Source of the DNA: Osedax frankpressi
Taxonomy: Eukaryota > Annelida > Polychaeta > Sabellida > Siboglinidae
Assembly (NCBI GenBank): GCA_964035775.1
Contig: OZ038313.1
Span: 31,465,287 to 31,529,286 of the forward strand
Reading direction: 5' to 3'
DNA: 64,000 nucleotides
Shown here piece by piece: positions 50,494-63,399 of this stretch. The position numbers and the translations under genes were made by a program. The notes under the pieces are model-generated. The model searched no databases. It was not told the DNA's origin and worked only from the letters and a program-made list of their open reading frames with translations. Numbering within the stretch: position 1 is the first letter of the stretch; every line of letters begins with the position of its first letter.

Positions 50494-50868
50494 CTATTTG
50501 GAACTAGTATATTTGGTAACTGCTTTAGTACCTTCGCTTACGGCATGCTTGGCTAATTCACCGGGAAGTAAAAGACGGACAGCAGTTTGAATTTCGCGGC
50601 TAGAGATGGTTGAACGTTTGTTGTAGTGAGCTAAACGAGAAGCTTCGTTAGCGATACGTTCGAACAGGTCATTAACGAAGGAGTTCATGATACTCATAGC
50701 TTTGCTGGAAACACCGGTATCGGGATGTACTTGTTTCAATACTTTGTAGATGTAGATAGCATAAGATTCCTTCCTTTTCTTATGACGTTTCTTTCCATCT
50801 GTGCGTGTAGTCTTGGTAGTCTTCTGGACGGCCTTCTTAGAACCTTTAGACGCTACTTTGGGAGGCAT
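50494..50868 (-). CDS. H2B: Histone H2B, copy 18
   Basis: Consensus coding sequence; flanks identical to copy 16 at all markers, 5774 bp away. Confidence 0.98.
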   Translation of the reverse strand: MPPKVASKGSKKAVQKTTKTTRTDGKKRHKKRKESYAIYIYKVLKQVHPDTGVSSKAMSIMNSFVNDLFERIANEASRLAHYNKRSTISSREIQTAVRLLLPGELAKHAVSEGTKAVTKYTSSK

Positions 50869-50886
50869 ATTGAGTGTAGTATCGAT

Positions 50887-50969
50887 AATGATACAAATGT
50901 ATTAAAATTTTTATTTATAAACAAATAGATATATATATTGACCAATGAAAAGCCAATAATTTATCCAAT
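50887..50969 (-). promoter_or_regulatory. H2B core promoter, unit 18 (alternative haplotype)
   Basis: TATA box at 50914-50921; as unit 16. Confidence 0.7.
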
Positions 50970-51677
50970 AGGAATTACATATATTATTAACCATACAAAT
51001 AATTAAATTACTTTGATTGGTTACCTTCAATTAACATTTAAATGTCGATCCAATACGTATCTTATATATACGAGTATATATCATATTATATATCACGAGT
51101 ATCTTATACATTTCGCTGAAAGTTAAATAGAATAATAAAATCGAATCAGTATGCAAATAATAACAAACGAAACGATTAACTGTCATATCTAGATATATAT
51201 CTATGTAAAAGTTGATACCAGATTTATTATTGCACGTATAAATATATGTTTACACTACTCTTCACCTAACTATGCATTCACTCTAAACATATAATATTAA
51301 GTAACGTTTTTAAATGGTTAACGGTTAATGTGATAATTATTAAAAATAAAACATATACTAATTAAATAATAATAATCTAAACGTGGTACGATATATATAT
51401 GTTTGAAATATATATTTCTATCGTATATAACAATACATATACGCACTGATTCATTAATATAATACATTATTATCATATAGTAAATTATTGCATAACTACT
51501 AATAAGTTTAATGTATGAATCTATTTTAATAATTTAGGAAATTGGTAGCCAATGTAAATTGTACGTGAATTATATTTAAGTACGATCAATTTAATATTTT
51601 ACTTAAATAATAGATAAAATAATTGTATAATAATATCTCTAATTTAAAGTATATTATGATAAACAGTTAAACTTGGT

Positions 51678-51851
51678 AGCTCTAAAAAGGGCTGATTATA
51701 AATAATTGAAATGAGAGCATCGATGCGTCAAAGACGAATCCTTCCCGGATTCGGTAGTTTATGAATTGTAGAACTGTATAATTCATAAACTAAATACGTA
51801 AAGGGTTCGCCCTTCATGCATCGATGCGTATAAAACATCCTTAGCAGTAAC
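51678..51851 (-). pseudogene. Histone H4 relic B, unit 18
   Basis: Full-length consensus form. Confidence 0.88.
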
Positions 51852-52724
51852 TATATTCATGTATGAATCTATTTTAATAATTTAGGAAATTGGTAGCCAA
51901 TATAAATTGTACGTGAATTATATTTAAGTACGATCAATTTAATATTTTACTTACATAATAGATAAAATATATATATGAAATTATTCGAGTATTTCTAAAA
52001 TATAATTTTCTGCGATATTATAAAATACTCAAAACGATTTAATATTACATATTAAAACTTATTATGAGCGTAACTAAATATATCCGAATCGTTTTTAGGA
52101 ATATATACGGAAAATTAGAAGAGTAATTGCGGAATTCGACAAATAACGAAATAAATCGATTTTAATAAACCGTTAAATTAAATTTTCAAATAATTTTTAT
52201 TTTAAAACGGTTTTATCGAACAAAATACGACGATTTAGAAGATACGGTTTCTTTAAAAGTATTTGATAAATTAGTAGTGTATTTAGCAGTACTTATTTAT
52301 AATAAACGATCGCTTGGAAATAAAGAAGTTGTAAAATATTATTGAATTTAACCGGCACTCGTCAAATAACAAATTCCCAACGATTTCTTATTAGTTAATA
52401 CAATAGTAGATTTTTAAATTGTTATATATAAATATTAAACTATATACCCTTCATTTATGTATATTTTTCTATTTTAATAATATCTACAATCTCGGAGCAT
52501 GTAGAATATATTAACTACACTAGCTTGCAATATTATGATATAAAACCTAGAATGTAGAATATATGAACTGTTATAGACTGTACTTCTAAATTTTATTTAT
52601 TCAATAACTTTTGCTTGTTATATATAATATATTTAATTCGAATATACATATATATTTATAAGTCGATTAAATTACATACTACAAATTTAAATAAAGTATA
52701 TGGTGATAAACAGTTAGATTTGGT

Positions 52725-52879
52725 AGCCCTAAAAAGGGCTGGTTTGTTAAAAATATATATATTGAGAGCCGATATAATTCATTAACCACCGAATCCGTAA
52801 AGGGTTCGTCCTTGTCGTTCGTCAATGCGTATACAACATCCGTAGCAGTAACTGTCTTACTCTTGGCGTGTTCGGTGTA
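52725..52879 (-). pseudogene. Histone H4 relic A, unit 19
   Basis: As unit 17, with the same 3' untranslated change; stem-loop perfect. Confidence 0.92.
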
Positions 52880-53340
52880 AGATTTATACTCTATAATTTC
52901 AAAAAAGAATAAAATGGGATAAAAGATAATATACCTCGACAATAAATCTCAGAACACAAGAATATTGATCTTTGCACATATATATAATTAATAATTGAAT
53001 ATTATATTGTCAACAAATATGAGACATGTTAGAAAATTAAATCTAGATTGTGTAGAATCATTGAATTTATAATTATTTGTCTATACATTATCTATTATTT
53101 CTAAAAAAGGATTTAAAATATATAAAGAATTTTTCAATATACAATAATAGGTTTTAATGATACATAATATAAACATTACATATACAACACATCTATTTTT
53201 TAATCATAATTGATATTGTAAGTATATTTATACTATTTAAGATATATCATTTAACATACAAATTTAAAGTAATACTCATATAATCTAGATGAATTAATTT
53301 GATATATTACAAGATGTAAATATACTTGATAAAAGTGGGT

Positions 53341-53356
53341 AGCCCTGAAAAGGGCT
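53341..53356 (-). terminator. H2B stem-loop, unit 19
   Basis: Perfect stem, TTTC loop. Confidence 0.96.
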
Positions 53357-53380
53357 GATTGGTTATAGTGTATTAGAAAT

Positions 53381-53755
53381 CTATTTGGAACTAGTATATT
53401 TGGTAACTGCTTTAGTACCTTCGCTTACGGCATGCTTGGCTAATTCACCGGGAAGTAAAAGACGGACAGCAGTTTGAATTTCGCGGCTAGAGATGGTTGA
53501 ACGTTTGTTGTAGTGAGCTAAACGAGAAGCTTCGTTAGCGATACGTTCGAACAGGTCATTAACGAAGGAGTTCATGATACTCATAGCTTTGCTGGAAACA
53601 CCGGTATCGGGATGTACTTGTTTCAATACTTTGTAGATGTAGATAGCATAAGATTCCTTCCTTTTCTTATGACGTTTCTTTCCATCTGTGCGTGTAGTCT
53701 TGGTAGTCTTCTGGACGGCCTTCTTAGAACCTTTAGACGCTACTTTGGGAGGCAT
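53381..53755 (-). CDS. H2B: Histone H2B, copy 19
   Basis: Consensus coding sequence. The change of haplotype in this unit occurs between relic A and the promoter, that is, at or beside this gene. Confidence 0.98.
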   Translation of the reverse strand: MPPKVASKGSKKAVQKTTKTTRTDGKKRHKKRKESYAIYIYKVLKQVHPDTGVSSKAMSIMNSFVNDLFERIANEASRLAHYNKRSTISSREIQTAVRLLLPGELAKHAVSEGTKAVTKYTSSK

Positions 53756-53773
53756 ATTGAGTGTAGTATCGAT

Positions 53774-53856
53774 AATGATACAAATGTATTAAAATTTTTA
53801 TTTATAAACAAATAGATATATATATTGACCAATGAAAAGCCAATAATTTATCCAAT
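53774..53856 (-). promoter_or_regulatory. H2B core promoter, unit 19 (alternative haplotype)
   Basis: TATA box at 53801-53808; as unit 16. Confidence 0.7.
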
Positions 53857-54564
53857 AGGAATTACATATATTATTAACCATACAAATAATTAAATTACTT
53901 TGATTGGTTACCTTCAATTAACATTTAAATGTCGATCCAATACGTATCTTATATATACGAGTATATATCATATTATATATCACGAGTATCTTATACATTT
54001 CGCTGAAAGTTAAATAGAATAATAAAATCGAATCAGTATGCAAATAATAACAAACGAAACGATTAACTGTCATATCTAGATATATATCTATGTAAAAGTT
54101 GATACCAGATTTATTATTGCACGTATAAATATATGTTTACACTACTCTTCACCTAACTATGCATTCACTCTAAACATATAATATTAAGTAACGTTTTTAA
54201 ATGGTTAACGGTTAATGTGATAATTATTAAAAATAAAACATATACTAATTAAATAATAATAATCTAAACGTGGTACGATATATATATGTTTGAAATATAT
54301 ATTTCTATCGTATATAACAATACATATACGCACTGATTCATTAATATAATACATTATTATCATATAGTAAATTATTGCATAACTACTAATAAGTTTAATG
54401 TATGAATCTATTTTAATAATTTAGGAAATTGGTAGCCAATGTAAATTGTACGTGAATTATATTTAAGTACGATCAATTTAATATTTTACTTAAATAATAG
54501 ATAAAATAATTGTATAATAATATCTCTAATTTAAAGTATATTATGATAAACAGTTAAACTTGGT

Positions 54565-54738
54565 AGCTCTAAAAAGGGCTGATTATAAATAATTGAAATG
54601 AGAGCATCGATGCGTCAAAGACGAATCCTTCCCGGATTCGGTAGTTTATGAATTGTAGAACTGTATAATTCATAAACTAAATACGTAAAGGGTTCGCCCT
54701 TCATGCATCGATGCGTATAAAACATCCTTAGCAGTAAC
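54565..54738 (-). pseudogene. Histone H4 relic B, unit 19
   Basis: Full-length consensus form. Confidence 0.88.
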
Positions 54739-55611
54739 TATATTCATGTATGAATCTATTTTAATAATTTAGGAAATTGGTAGCCAATATAAATTGTACG
54801 TGAATTATATTTAAGTACGATCAATTTAATATTTTACTTACATAATAGATAAAATATATATATGAAATTATTCGAGTATTTCTAAAATATAATTTTCTGC
54901 GATATTATAAAATACTCAAAACGATTTAATATTACATATTAAAACTTATTATGAGCGTAACTAAATATATCCGAATCGTTTTTAGGAATATATACGGAAA
55001 ATTAGAAGAGTAATTGCGGAATTCGACAAATAACGAAATAAATCGATTTTAATAAACCGTTAAATTAAATTTTCAAATAATTTTTATTTTAAAACGGTTT
55101 TATCGAACAAAATACGACGATTTAGAAGATACGGTTTCTTTAAAAGTATTTGATAAATTAGTAGTGTATTTAGCAGTACTTATTTATAATAAACGATCGC
55201 TTGGAAATAAAGAAGTTGTAAAATATTATTGAATTTAACCGGCACTCGTCAAATAACAAATTCCCAACGATTTCTTATTAGTTAATACAATAGTAGATTT
55301 TTAAATTGTTATATATAAATATTAAACTATATACCCTTCATTTATGTATATTTTTCTATTTTAATAATATCTACAATCTCGGAGCATGTAGAATATATTA
55401 ACTACACTAGCTTGCAATATTATGATATAAAACCTAGAATGTAGAATATATGAACTGTTATAGACTGTACTTCTAAATTTTATTTATTCAATAACTTTTG
55501 CTTGTTATATATAATATATTTAATTCGAATATACATATATATTTATAAGTCGATTAAATTACATACTACAAATTTAAATAAAGTATATGGTGATAAACAG
55601 TTAGATTTGGT

Positions 55612-55766
55612 AGCCCTAAAAAGGGCTGGTTTGTTAAAAATATATATATTGAGAGCCGATATAATTCATTAACCACCGAATCCGTAAAGGGTTCGTCCTT
55701 GTCGTTCGTCAATGCGTATACAACATCCGTAGCAGTAACTGTCTTACTCTTGGCGTGTTCGGTGTA
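55612..55766 (-). pseudogene. Histone H4 relic A, unit 20
   Basis: As units 17 and 19; stem-loop perfect. Confidence 0.92.
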
Positions 55767-56227
55767 AGATTTATACTCTATAATTTCAAAAAAGAATAAA
55801 ATGGGATAAAAGATAATATACCTCGACAATAAATCTCAGAACACAAGAATATTGATCTTTGCACATATATATAATTAATAATTGAATATTATATTGTCAA
55901 CAAATATGAGACATGTTAGAAAATTAAATCTAGATTGTGTAGAATCATTGAATTTATAATTATTTGTCTATACATTATCTATTATTTCTAAAAAAGGATT
56001 TAAAATATATAAAGAATTTTTCAATATACAATAATAGGTTTTAATGATACATAATATAAACATTACATATACAACACATCTATTTTTTAATCATAATTGA
56101 TATTGTAAGTATATTTATACTATTTAAGATATATCATTTAACATACAAATTTAAAGTAATACTCATATAATCTAGATGAATTAATTTGATATATTACAAG
56201 ATGTAAATATACTTGATAAAAGTGGGT

Positions 56228-56243
56228 AGCCCTGAAAAGGGCT
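56228..56243 (-). terminator. H2B stem-loop, unit 20
   Basis: Perfect stem, TTTC loop. Confidence 0.96.
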
Positions 56244-56267
56244 GATTGGTTATAGTGTATTAGAAAT

Positions 56268-56642
56268 CTATTTGGAACTAGTATATTTGGTAACTGCTTT
56301 AGTACCTTCGCTTACGGCATGCTTGGCTAATTCACCGGGAAGTAAAAGACGGACAGCAGTTTGAATTTCGCGGCTAGAGATGGTTGAACGTTTGTTGTAG
56401 TGAGCTAAACGAGAAGCTTCGTTAGCGATACGTTCGAACAGGTCATTAACGAAGGAGTTCATGATACTCATAGCTTTGCTGGAAACACCGGTATCGGGAT
56501 GTACTTGTTTCAATACTTTGTAGATGTAGATAGCATAAGATTCCTTCCTTTTCTTATGACGTTTCTTTCCATCTGTGCGTGTAGTCTTGGTAGTCTTCTG
56601 GACGGCCTTCTTAGAACCTTTAGACGATACTTTGGGAGGCAT
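56268..56642 (-). CDS. H2B: Histone H2B, copy 20 (Ala6Ser)
   Basis: The only copy whose protein differs: codon 6 is TCG (Ser) instead of GCG (Ala), giving [10 protein letters not shown]. The change is in the flexible N-terminal tail, outside the histone fold, and could add a phosphorylatable residue; more likely a neutral new mutation not yet spread or removed by conversion. Confidence 0.97.
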   Translation of the reverse strand: MPPKVSSKGSKKAVQKTTKTTRTDGKKRHKKRKESYAIYIYKVLKQVHPDTGVSSKAMSIMNSFVNDLFERIANEASRLAHYNKRSTISSREIQTAVRLLLPGELAKHAVSEGTKAVTKYTSSK

Positions 56643-56660
56643 ATTGAGTGTAGTATCGAT

Positions 56661-56743
56661 AATGATACAAATGTATTAAAATTTTTATTTATAAACAAAT
56701 AGATATATATATTGACCAATGAAAAGCCAATCATTTATCCAAT
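56661..56743 (-). promoter_or_regulatory. H2B core promoter, unit 20
   Basis: TATA box at 56688-56695; alternative GTATCG leader but the early CCAATCATT form, a recombinant promoter. Confidence 0.7.
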
Positions 56744-57451
56744 AGGAATTACATATATTATTAACCATACAAATAATTAAATTACTTTGATTGGTTACCT
56801 TCAATTAACATTTAAATGTCGATCCAATACGTATCTTATATATACGAGTATATATCATATTATATATCACGAGTATCTTATACATTTCGCTGAAAGTTAA
56901 ATAGAATAATAAAATCGAATCAGTATGCAAATAATAACAAACGAAACGATTAACTGTCATATATAGATATATATCTATGTAAAAGTTGATACCAGATTTA
57001 TTATTGCACGTATACATATATGTTTACACTACTCTTCACCTACCTATGCATTCACTCTAAACATATAATATTAAGTAACGTTTTTAAATGGTTAACGGTT
57101 AATGTGATAATTATTAAAAATAAAACATATACTAATTAAATAATAATAATCTAAACGTGGTACGATATATATATGTTTGAAATATATATTTCTATCGTAT
57201 ATAACAATACATATACGCACTGATTCATTAATATAATACATTACTATCATATAGTAAATTATTGCATAACTACTAATAAGTTTAATGTATGAATCTATTT
57301 TAATAATTTAGGAAATTGGTAGCCAATGTAAATTGTACGTGAATTATATTTAAGTACGATCAATTTAATATTTTACTTAAATAATAGATAAAATAATTGT
57401 ATAATAATATCTCTAATTTAAAGTATATTATGATAAACAGTTAAACTTGGT

Positions 57452-57625
57452 AGCTCTAAAAAGGGCTGATTATAAATAATTGAAATGAGAGCATCGATGC
57501 GTCAAAGACGAATCCTTCCCGGATTCGGTAGTTTATGAATTGTAGAACTGTATAATTCATAAACTAAATACGTAAAGGGTTCGCCCTTCATGCATCGATG
57601 CGTATAAAACATCCTTAGCAGTAAC
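57452..57625 (-). pseudogene. Histone H4 relic B, unit 20
   Basis: Full-length consensus form. Confidence 0.88.
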
Positions 57626-58498
57626 TATATTCATGTATGAATCTATTTTAATAATTTAGGAAATTGGTAGCCAATATAAATTGTACGTGAATTATATTTA
57701 AGTACGATCAATTTAATATTTTACTTACATAATAGATAAAATATATATATGAAATTATTCGAGTATTTCTAAAATATAATTTTCTGCGATATTATAAAAT
57801 ACTCAAAACGATTTAATATTACATATTAAAACTTATTATGAGCGTAACTAAATATATCCGAATCGTTTTTAGGAATATATACGGAAAATTAGAAGAGTAA
57901 TTGCGGAATTCGACAAATAACGAAATAAATCGATTTTAATAAACCGTTAAATTAAATTTTCAAATAATTTTTATTTTAAAACGGTTTTATCGAACAAAAT
58001 ACGACGATTTAGAAGATACGGTTTCTTTAAAAGTATTTGATAAATTAGTAGTGTATTTAGCAGTACTTATTTATAATAAACGATCGCTTGGAAATGAAGA
58101 AGTTGTAAAATATTATTGAATTTAACCGGCACTCGTCAAATAACAAATTCCCAACGATTTCTTATTAGTTAATACAATAGTAGATTTTTAAATTGTTATA
58201 TATAAATATTAAACTATATACCCTTCATTTATGTATATTTTTCTATTTTAATAATATCTACAATCTCGGAGCATGTAGAATATATTAACTACACTAGCTT
58301 GCAATATTATGATATAAAACCTAGAATGTAGAATATATGAACTGTTATAGACTGTACTTCTAAATTTTATTTATTCAATAACTTTTGCTTGTTATATATA
58401 ATATATTTAATTCGAATATACATATATATTTATAAGTCGATTAAATTACATACTACAAATTTAAATAAAGTATATGGTGATAAACAGTTAGATTTGGT

Positions 58499-58653
58499 AG
58501 CCCTAAAAAGGGCTGGTTTGTTAAAAATATATATAATGAGAGCCGATATAATTCATTAACCACCGAATCCGTAAAGGGTTCGTCCTTGTCGTTCGTCAAT
58601 GCGTATACAACATCCGTAGCAGTAACTGTCTTACTCTTGGCGTGTTCGGTGTA
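58499..58653 (-). pseudogene. Histone H4 relic A, unit 21
   Basis: Consensus relic with perfect stem-loop at 58499-58514. Confidence 0.92.
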
Positions 58654-59114
58654 AGATTTATACTCTATAATTTCAAAAAAGAATAAAATGGGATAAAAGA
58701 TAATATACCTCGACAATAAATCTCAGAACACAAGAATATTGATCTTTGCACATATATATAATTAATAATTGAATATTATATTGTCAACAAATATGAGACA
58801 TGTTAGAAAATTAAATCTAGATTGTGTAGAATCATTGAATTTATAATTATTTGTCTATACATTATCTATTATTTCTAAAAAAGGATTTAAAATATATAAA
58901 GAATTTTTCAATATACAATAATAGGTTTTAATGATACATAATATAAACATTACATATACAACACATCTATTTTTTAATCATAATTGATATTGTAAGTATA
59001 TTTATACTATTTAAGATATATCATTTAACATACAAATTTAAAGTAATACTCATATAATCTAGATGAATTAATTTGATATATTACAAGATGTAAATATACT
59101 TGATAAAAGTGGGT

Positions 59115-59130
59115 AGCCCTGAAAAGGGCT
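59115..59130 (-). terminator. H2B stem-loop, unit 21
   Basis: Perfect stem, TTTC loop. Confidence 0.96.
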
Positions 59131-59154
59131 GATTGGTTATAGTGTATTAGAAAT

Positions 59155-59529
59155 CTATTTGGAACTAGTATATTTGGTAACTGCTTTAGTACCTTCGCTT
59201 ACGGCATGCTTGGCTAATTCACCGGGAAGTAAAAGACGGACAGCAGTTTGAATTTCGCGGCTAGAGATGGTTGAACGTTTGTTGTAGTGAGCTAAACGAG
59301 AAGCTTCGTTAGCGATACGTTCGAACAGGTCATTAACGAAGGAGTTCATGATACTCATAGCTTTGCTGGAAACACCGGTATCGGGATGTACTTGTTTCAA
59401 TACTTTGTAGATGTAGATAGCATAAGATTCCTTCCTTTTCTTATGACGTTTCTTTCCATCTGTGCGTGTAGTCTTGGTAGTCTTCTGGACGGCCTTCTTA
59501 GAACCTTTAGACGCTACTTTGGGAGGCAT
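59155..59529 (-). CDS. H2B: Histone H2B, copy 21
   Basis: Consensus coding sequence, with Ala6 restored relative to copy 20. Confidence 0.98.
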   Translation of the reverse strand: MPPKVASKGSKKAVQKTTKTTRTDGKKRHKKRKESYAIYIYKVLKQVHPDTGVSSKAMSIMNSFVNDLFERIANEASRLAHYNKRSTISSREIQTAVRLLLPGELAKHAVSEGTKAVTKYTSSK

Positions 59530-59547
59530 ATTGAGTGTAGTATCGAT

Positions 59548-59630
59548 AATGATACAAATGTATTAAAATTTTTATTTATAAACAAATAGATATATATATT
59601 GACCAATGAAAAGCCAATCATTTATCCAAT
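59548..59630 (-). promoter_or_regulatory. H2B core promoter, unit 21
   Basis: TATA box at 59575-59582; GTATCG leader with CCAATCATT, as unit 20. Confidence 0.7.
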
Positions 59631-60338
59631 AGGAATTACATATATTATTAACCATACAAATAATTAAATTACTTTGATTGGTTACCTTCAATTAACATTT
59701 AAATGTCGATCCAATACGTATCTTATATATACGAGTATATATCATATTATATATCACGAGTATCTTATACATTTCGCTGAAAGTTAAATAGAATAATAAA
59801 ATCGAATCAGTATGCAAATAATAACAAACGAAACGATTAACTGTCATATATAGATATATATCTATGTAAAAGTTGATACCAGATTTATTATTGCACGTAT
59901 ACATATATGTTTACACTACTCTTCACCTACCTATGCATTCACTCTAAACATATAATATTAAGTAACGTTTTTAAATGGTTAACGGTTAATGTGATAATTA
60001 TTAAAAATAAAACATATACTAATTAAATAATAATAATCTAAACGTGGTACGATATATATATGTTTGAAATATATATTTCTATCGTATATAACAATACATA
60101 TACGCACTGATTCATTAATATAATACATTATTATCATATAGTAAATTATTGCATAACTACTAATAAGTTTAATGTATGAATCTATTTTAATAATTTAGGA
60201 AATTGGTAGCCAATGTAAATTGTACGTGAATTATATTTAAGTACGATCAATTTAATATTTTACTTAAATAATAGATAAAATAATTGTATAATAATATCTC
60301 TAATTTAAAGTATATTATGATAAACAGTTAAACTTGGT

Positions 60339-60512
60339 AGCTCTAAAAAGGGCTGATTATAAATAATTGAAATGAGAGCATCGATGCGTCAAAGACGAAT
60401 CCTTCCCGGATTCGGTAGTTTATGAATTGTAGAACTGTATAATTCATAAACTAAATACGTAAAGGGTTCGCCCTTCATGCATCGATGCGTATAAAACATC
60501 CTTAGCAGTAAC
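60339..60512 (-). pseudogene. Histone H4 relic B, unit 21
   Basis: Full-length consensus form. Confidence 0.88.
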
Positions 60513-61385
60513 TATATTCATGAATGAATCTATTTTAATAATTTAGGAAATTGGTAGCCAATATAAATTGTACGTGAATTATATTTAAGTACGATCAATT
60601 TAATATTTTACTTACATAATAGATAAAATATATATATGAAATTATTCGAGTATTTCTAAAATATAATTTTCTGCGATATTATAAAATACTCAAAACGATT
60701 TAATATTACATATTAAAACTTATTATGAGCGTAACTAAATATATCCGAATCGTTTTTAGGAATATATACGGAAAATTAGAAGAGTAATTGCGGAATTCGA
60801 CAAATAACGAAATAAATCGATTTTAATAAACCGTTAAATTAAATTTTCAAATAATTTTTATTTTAAAACGGTTTTATCGAACAAAATACGACGATTTAGA
60901 AGATACGGTTTCTTTAAAAGTATTTGATAAATTAGTAGTGTATTTAGCAGTACTTATTTATAATAAACGATCGCTTGGAAATGAAGAAGTTGTAAAATAT
61001 TATTGAATTTAACCGGCACTCGTCAAATAACAAATTCCCAACGATTTCTTATTAGTTAATACAATAGTAGATTTTTAAATTGTTATATATAAATATTAAA
61101 CTATATACCCTTCATTTATGTATATTTTTCTATTTTAATAATATCTACAATCTCGGAGCATGTAGAATATATTAACTACACTAGCTTGCAATATTATGAT
61201 ATAAAACCTAGAATGTAGAATATATGAACTGTTATAGACTGTACTTCTAAATTTTATTTATTCAATAACTTTTGCTTGTTATATATAATATATTTAATTC
61301 GAATATACATATATATTTATAAGTCGATTAAATTACATACTACAAATTTAAATAAAGTATATGGTGATAAACAGTTAGATTTGGT

Positions 61386-61540
61386 AGCCCTAAAAAGGGC
61401 TGGTTTGTTAAAAATATATATAATGAGAGCCGATATAATTCATTAACCACCGAATCCGTAAAGGGTTCGTCCTTGTCGTTCGTCAATGCGTATACAACAT
61501 CCGTAGCAGTAACTGTCTTACTCTTGGCGTGTTCGGTGTA
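61386..61540 (-). pseudogene. Histone H4 relic A, unit 22
   Basis: Consensus relic with perfect stem-loop at 61386-61401. Confidence 0.92.
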
Positions 61541-62001
61541 AGATTTATACTCTATAATTTCAAAAAAGAATAAAATGGGATAAAAGATAATATACCTCGA
61601 CAATAAATCTCAGAACACAAGAATATTGATCTTTGCACATATATATAATTAATAATTGAATATTATATTGTCAACAAATATGAGACATGTTAGAAAATTA
61701 AATCTAGATTGTGTAGAATCATTGAATTTATAATTATTTGTCTATACATTATCTATTATTTCTAAAAAAGGATTTAAAATATATAAAGAATTTTTCAATA
61801 TACAATAATAGGTTTTAATGATACATAATATAAACATTACATATACAACACATCTATTTTTTAATCATAATTGATATTGTAAGTATATTTATACTATTTA
61901 AGATATATCATTTAACATACAAATTTAAAGTAATACTCATATAATCTAGATGAATTAATTTGATATATTACAAGATGTAAATATACTTGATAAAAGTGGG
62001 T

Positions 62002-62017
62002 AGCCCTGAAAAGGGCT
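62002..62017 (-). terminator. H2B stem-loop, unit 22
   Basis: Perfect stem, TTTC loop. Confidence 0.96.
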
Positions 62018-62041
62018 GATTGGTTATAGTGTATTAGAAAT

Positions 62042-62416
62042 CTATTTGGAACTAGTATATTTGGTAACTGCTTTAGTACCTTCGCTTACGGCATGCTTGG
62101 CTAATTCACCGGGAAGTAAAAGACGGACAGCAGTTTGAATTTCGCGGCTAGAGATGGTTGAACGTTTGTTGTAGTGAGCTAAACGAGAAGCTTCGTTAGC
62201 GATACGTTCGAACAGGTCATTAACGAAGGAGTTCATGATACTCATAGCTTTGCTGGAAACACCGGTATCGGGATGTACTTGTTTCAATACTTTGTAGATG
62301 TAGATAGCATAAGATTCCTTCCTTTTCTTATGACGTTTCTTTCCATCTGTGCGTGTAGTCTTGGTAGTCTTCTGGACGGCCTTCTTAGAACCTTTAGACG
62401 CTACTTTGGGAGGCAT
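62042..62416 (-). CDS. H2B: Histone H2B, copy 22
   Basis: Consensus coding sequence, complete although the unit is cut further right. Confidence 0.98.
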   Translation of the reverse strand: MPPKVASKGSKKAVQKTTKTTRTDGKKRHKKRKESYAIYIYKVLKQVHPDTGVSSKAMSIMNSFVNDLFERIANEASRLAHYNKRSTISSREIQTAVRLLLPGELAKHAVSEGTKAVTKYTSSK

Positions 62417-62434
62417 ATTGAGTGTAGTATCGAT

Positions 62435-62517
62435 AATGATACAAATGTATTAAAATTTTTATTTATAAACAAATAGATATATATATTGACCAATGAAAAG
62501 CCAATAATTTATCCAAT
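62435..62517 (-). promoter_or_regulatory. H2B core promoter, unit 22 (alternative haplotype)
   Basis: TATA box at 62462-62469; GTATCG leader and CCAATAATT. Confidence 0.7.
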
Positions 62518-63225
62518 AGGAATTACATATATTATTAACCATACAAATAATTAAATTACTTTGATTGGTTACCTTCAATTAACATTTAAATGTCGATCCA
62601 ATACGTATCTTATATATACGAGTATATATCATATTATATATCACGAGTATCTTATACATTTCGCTGAAAGTTAAATAGAATAATAAAATCGAATCAGTAT
62701 GCAAATAATAACAAACGAAACGATTAACTGTCATATATAGATATATATCTATGTAAAAGTTGATACCAGATTTATTATTGCACGTATACATATATGTTTA
62801 CACTACTCTTCACCTACCTATGCATTCACTCTAAACATATAATATTAAGTAACGTTTTTAAATGGTTAACGGTTAATGTGATAATTATTAAAAATAAAAC
62901 ATATACTAATTAAATAATAATAATCTAAACGTGGTACGATATATATATGTTTGAAATATATATTTCTATCGTATATAACAATACATATACGCACTGATTC
63001 ATTAATATAATACATTATTATCATATAGTAAATTATTGCATAACTACTAATAAGTTTAATGTATGAATCTATTTTAATAATTTAGGAAATTGGTAGCCAA
63101 TGTAAATTGTACGTGAATTATATTTAAGTACGATCAATTTAATATTTTACTTAAATAATAGATAAAATAATTGTATAATAATATCTCTAATTTAAAGTAT
63201 ATTATGATAAACAGTTAAACTTGGT

Positions 63226-63399
63226 AGCTCTAAAAAGGGCTGATTATAAATAATTGAAATGAGAGCATCGATGCGTCAAAGACGAATCCTTCCCGGATTC
63301 GGTAGTTTATGAATTGTAGAACTGTATAATTCATAAACTAAATACGTAAAGGGTTCGCCCTTCATGCATCGATGCGTATAAAACATCCTTAGCAGTAAC
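63226..63399 (-). pseudogene. Histone H4 relic B, unit 22
   Basis: Full-length consensus form; both 111 bp flanking repeats complete. Confidence 0.88.

Larger units (their letters stand above)
49774..52660. repeat. Unit 18
   Basis: 2887 bp. Matches unit 16 at every marker followed. Confidence 0.97.
52661..55547. repeat. Unit 19 (mosaic)
   Basis: 2887 bp. Left part like units 17 and 20 (TATATTGAG, ATACAACAC); right part like units 16 and 18 (CATATCTAG, CCTAACTATG). Confidence 0.97.
55548..58434. repeat. Unit 20
   Basis: 2887 bp. Carries the only H2B amino acid change in the window, plus TATATTGAG, TTACTATC and GAAATGAAG. Confidence 0.97.
58435..61321. repeat. Unit 21
   Basis: 2887 bp. Same recombinant promoter as unit 20 and GAAATGAAG, but TTATTATC. 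Private T-to-A near 60523, just outside relic B. Confidence 0.97.

Noticed and set aside
56510-56734. 74-codon minus-strand open frame found only in unit 20
   Set aside because: It overlaps the H2B start in another frame and is open only because of chance base changes near the leader.
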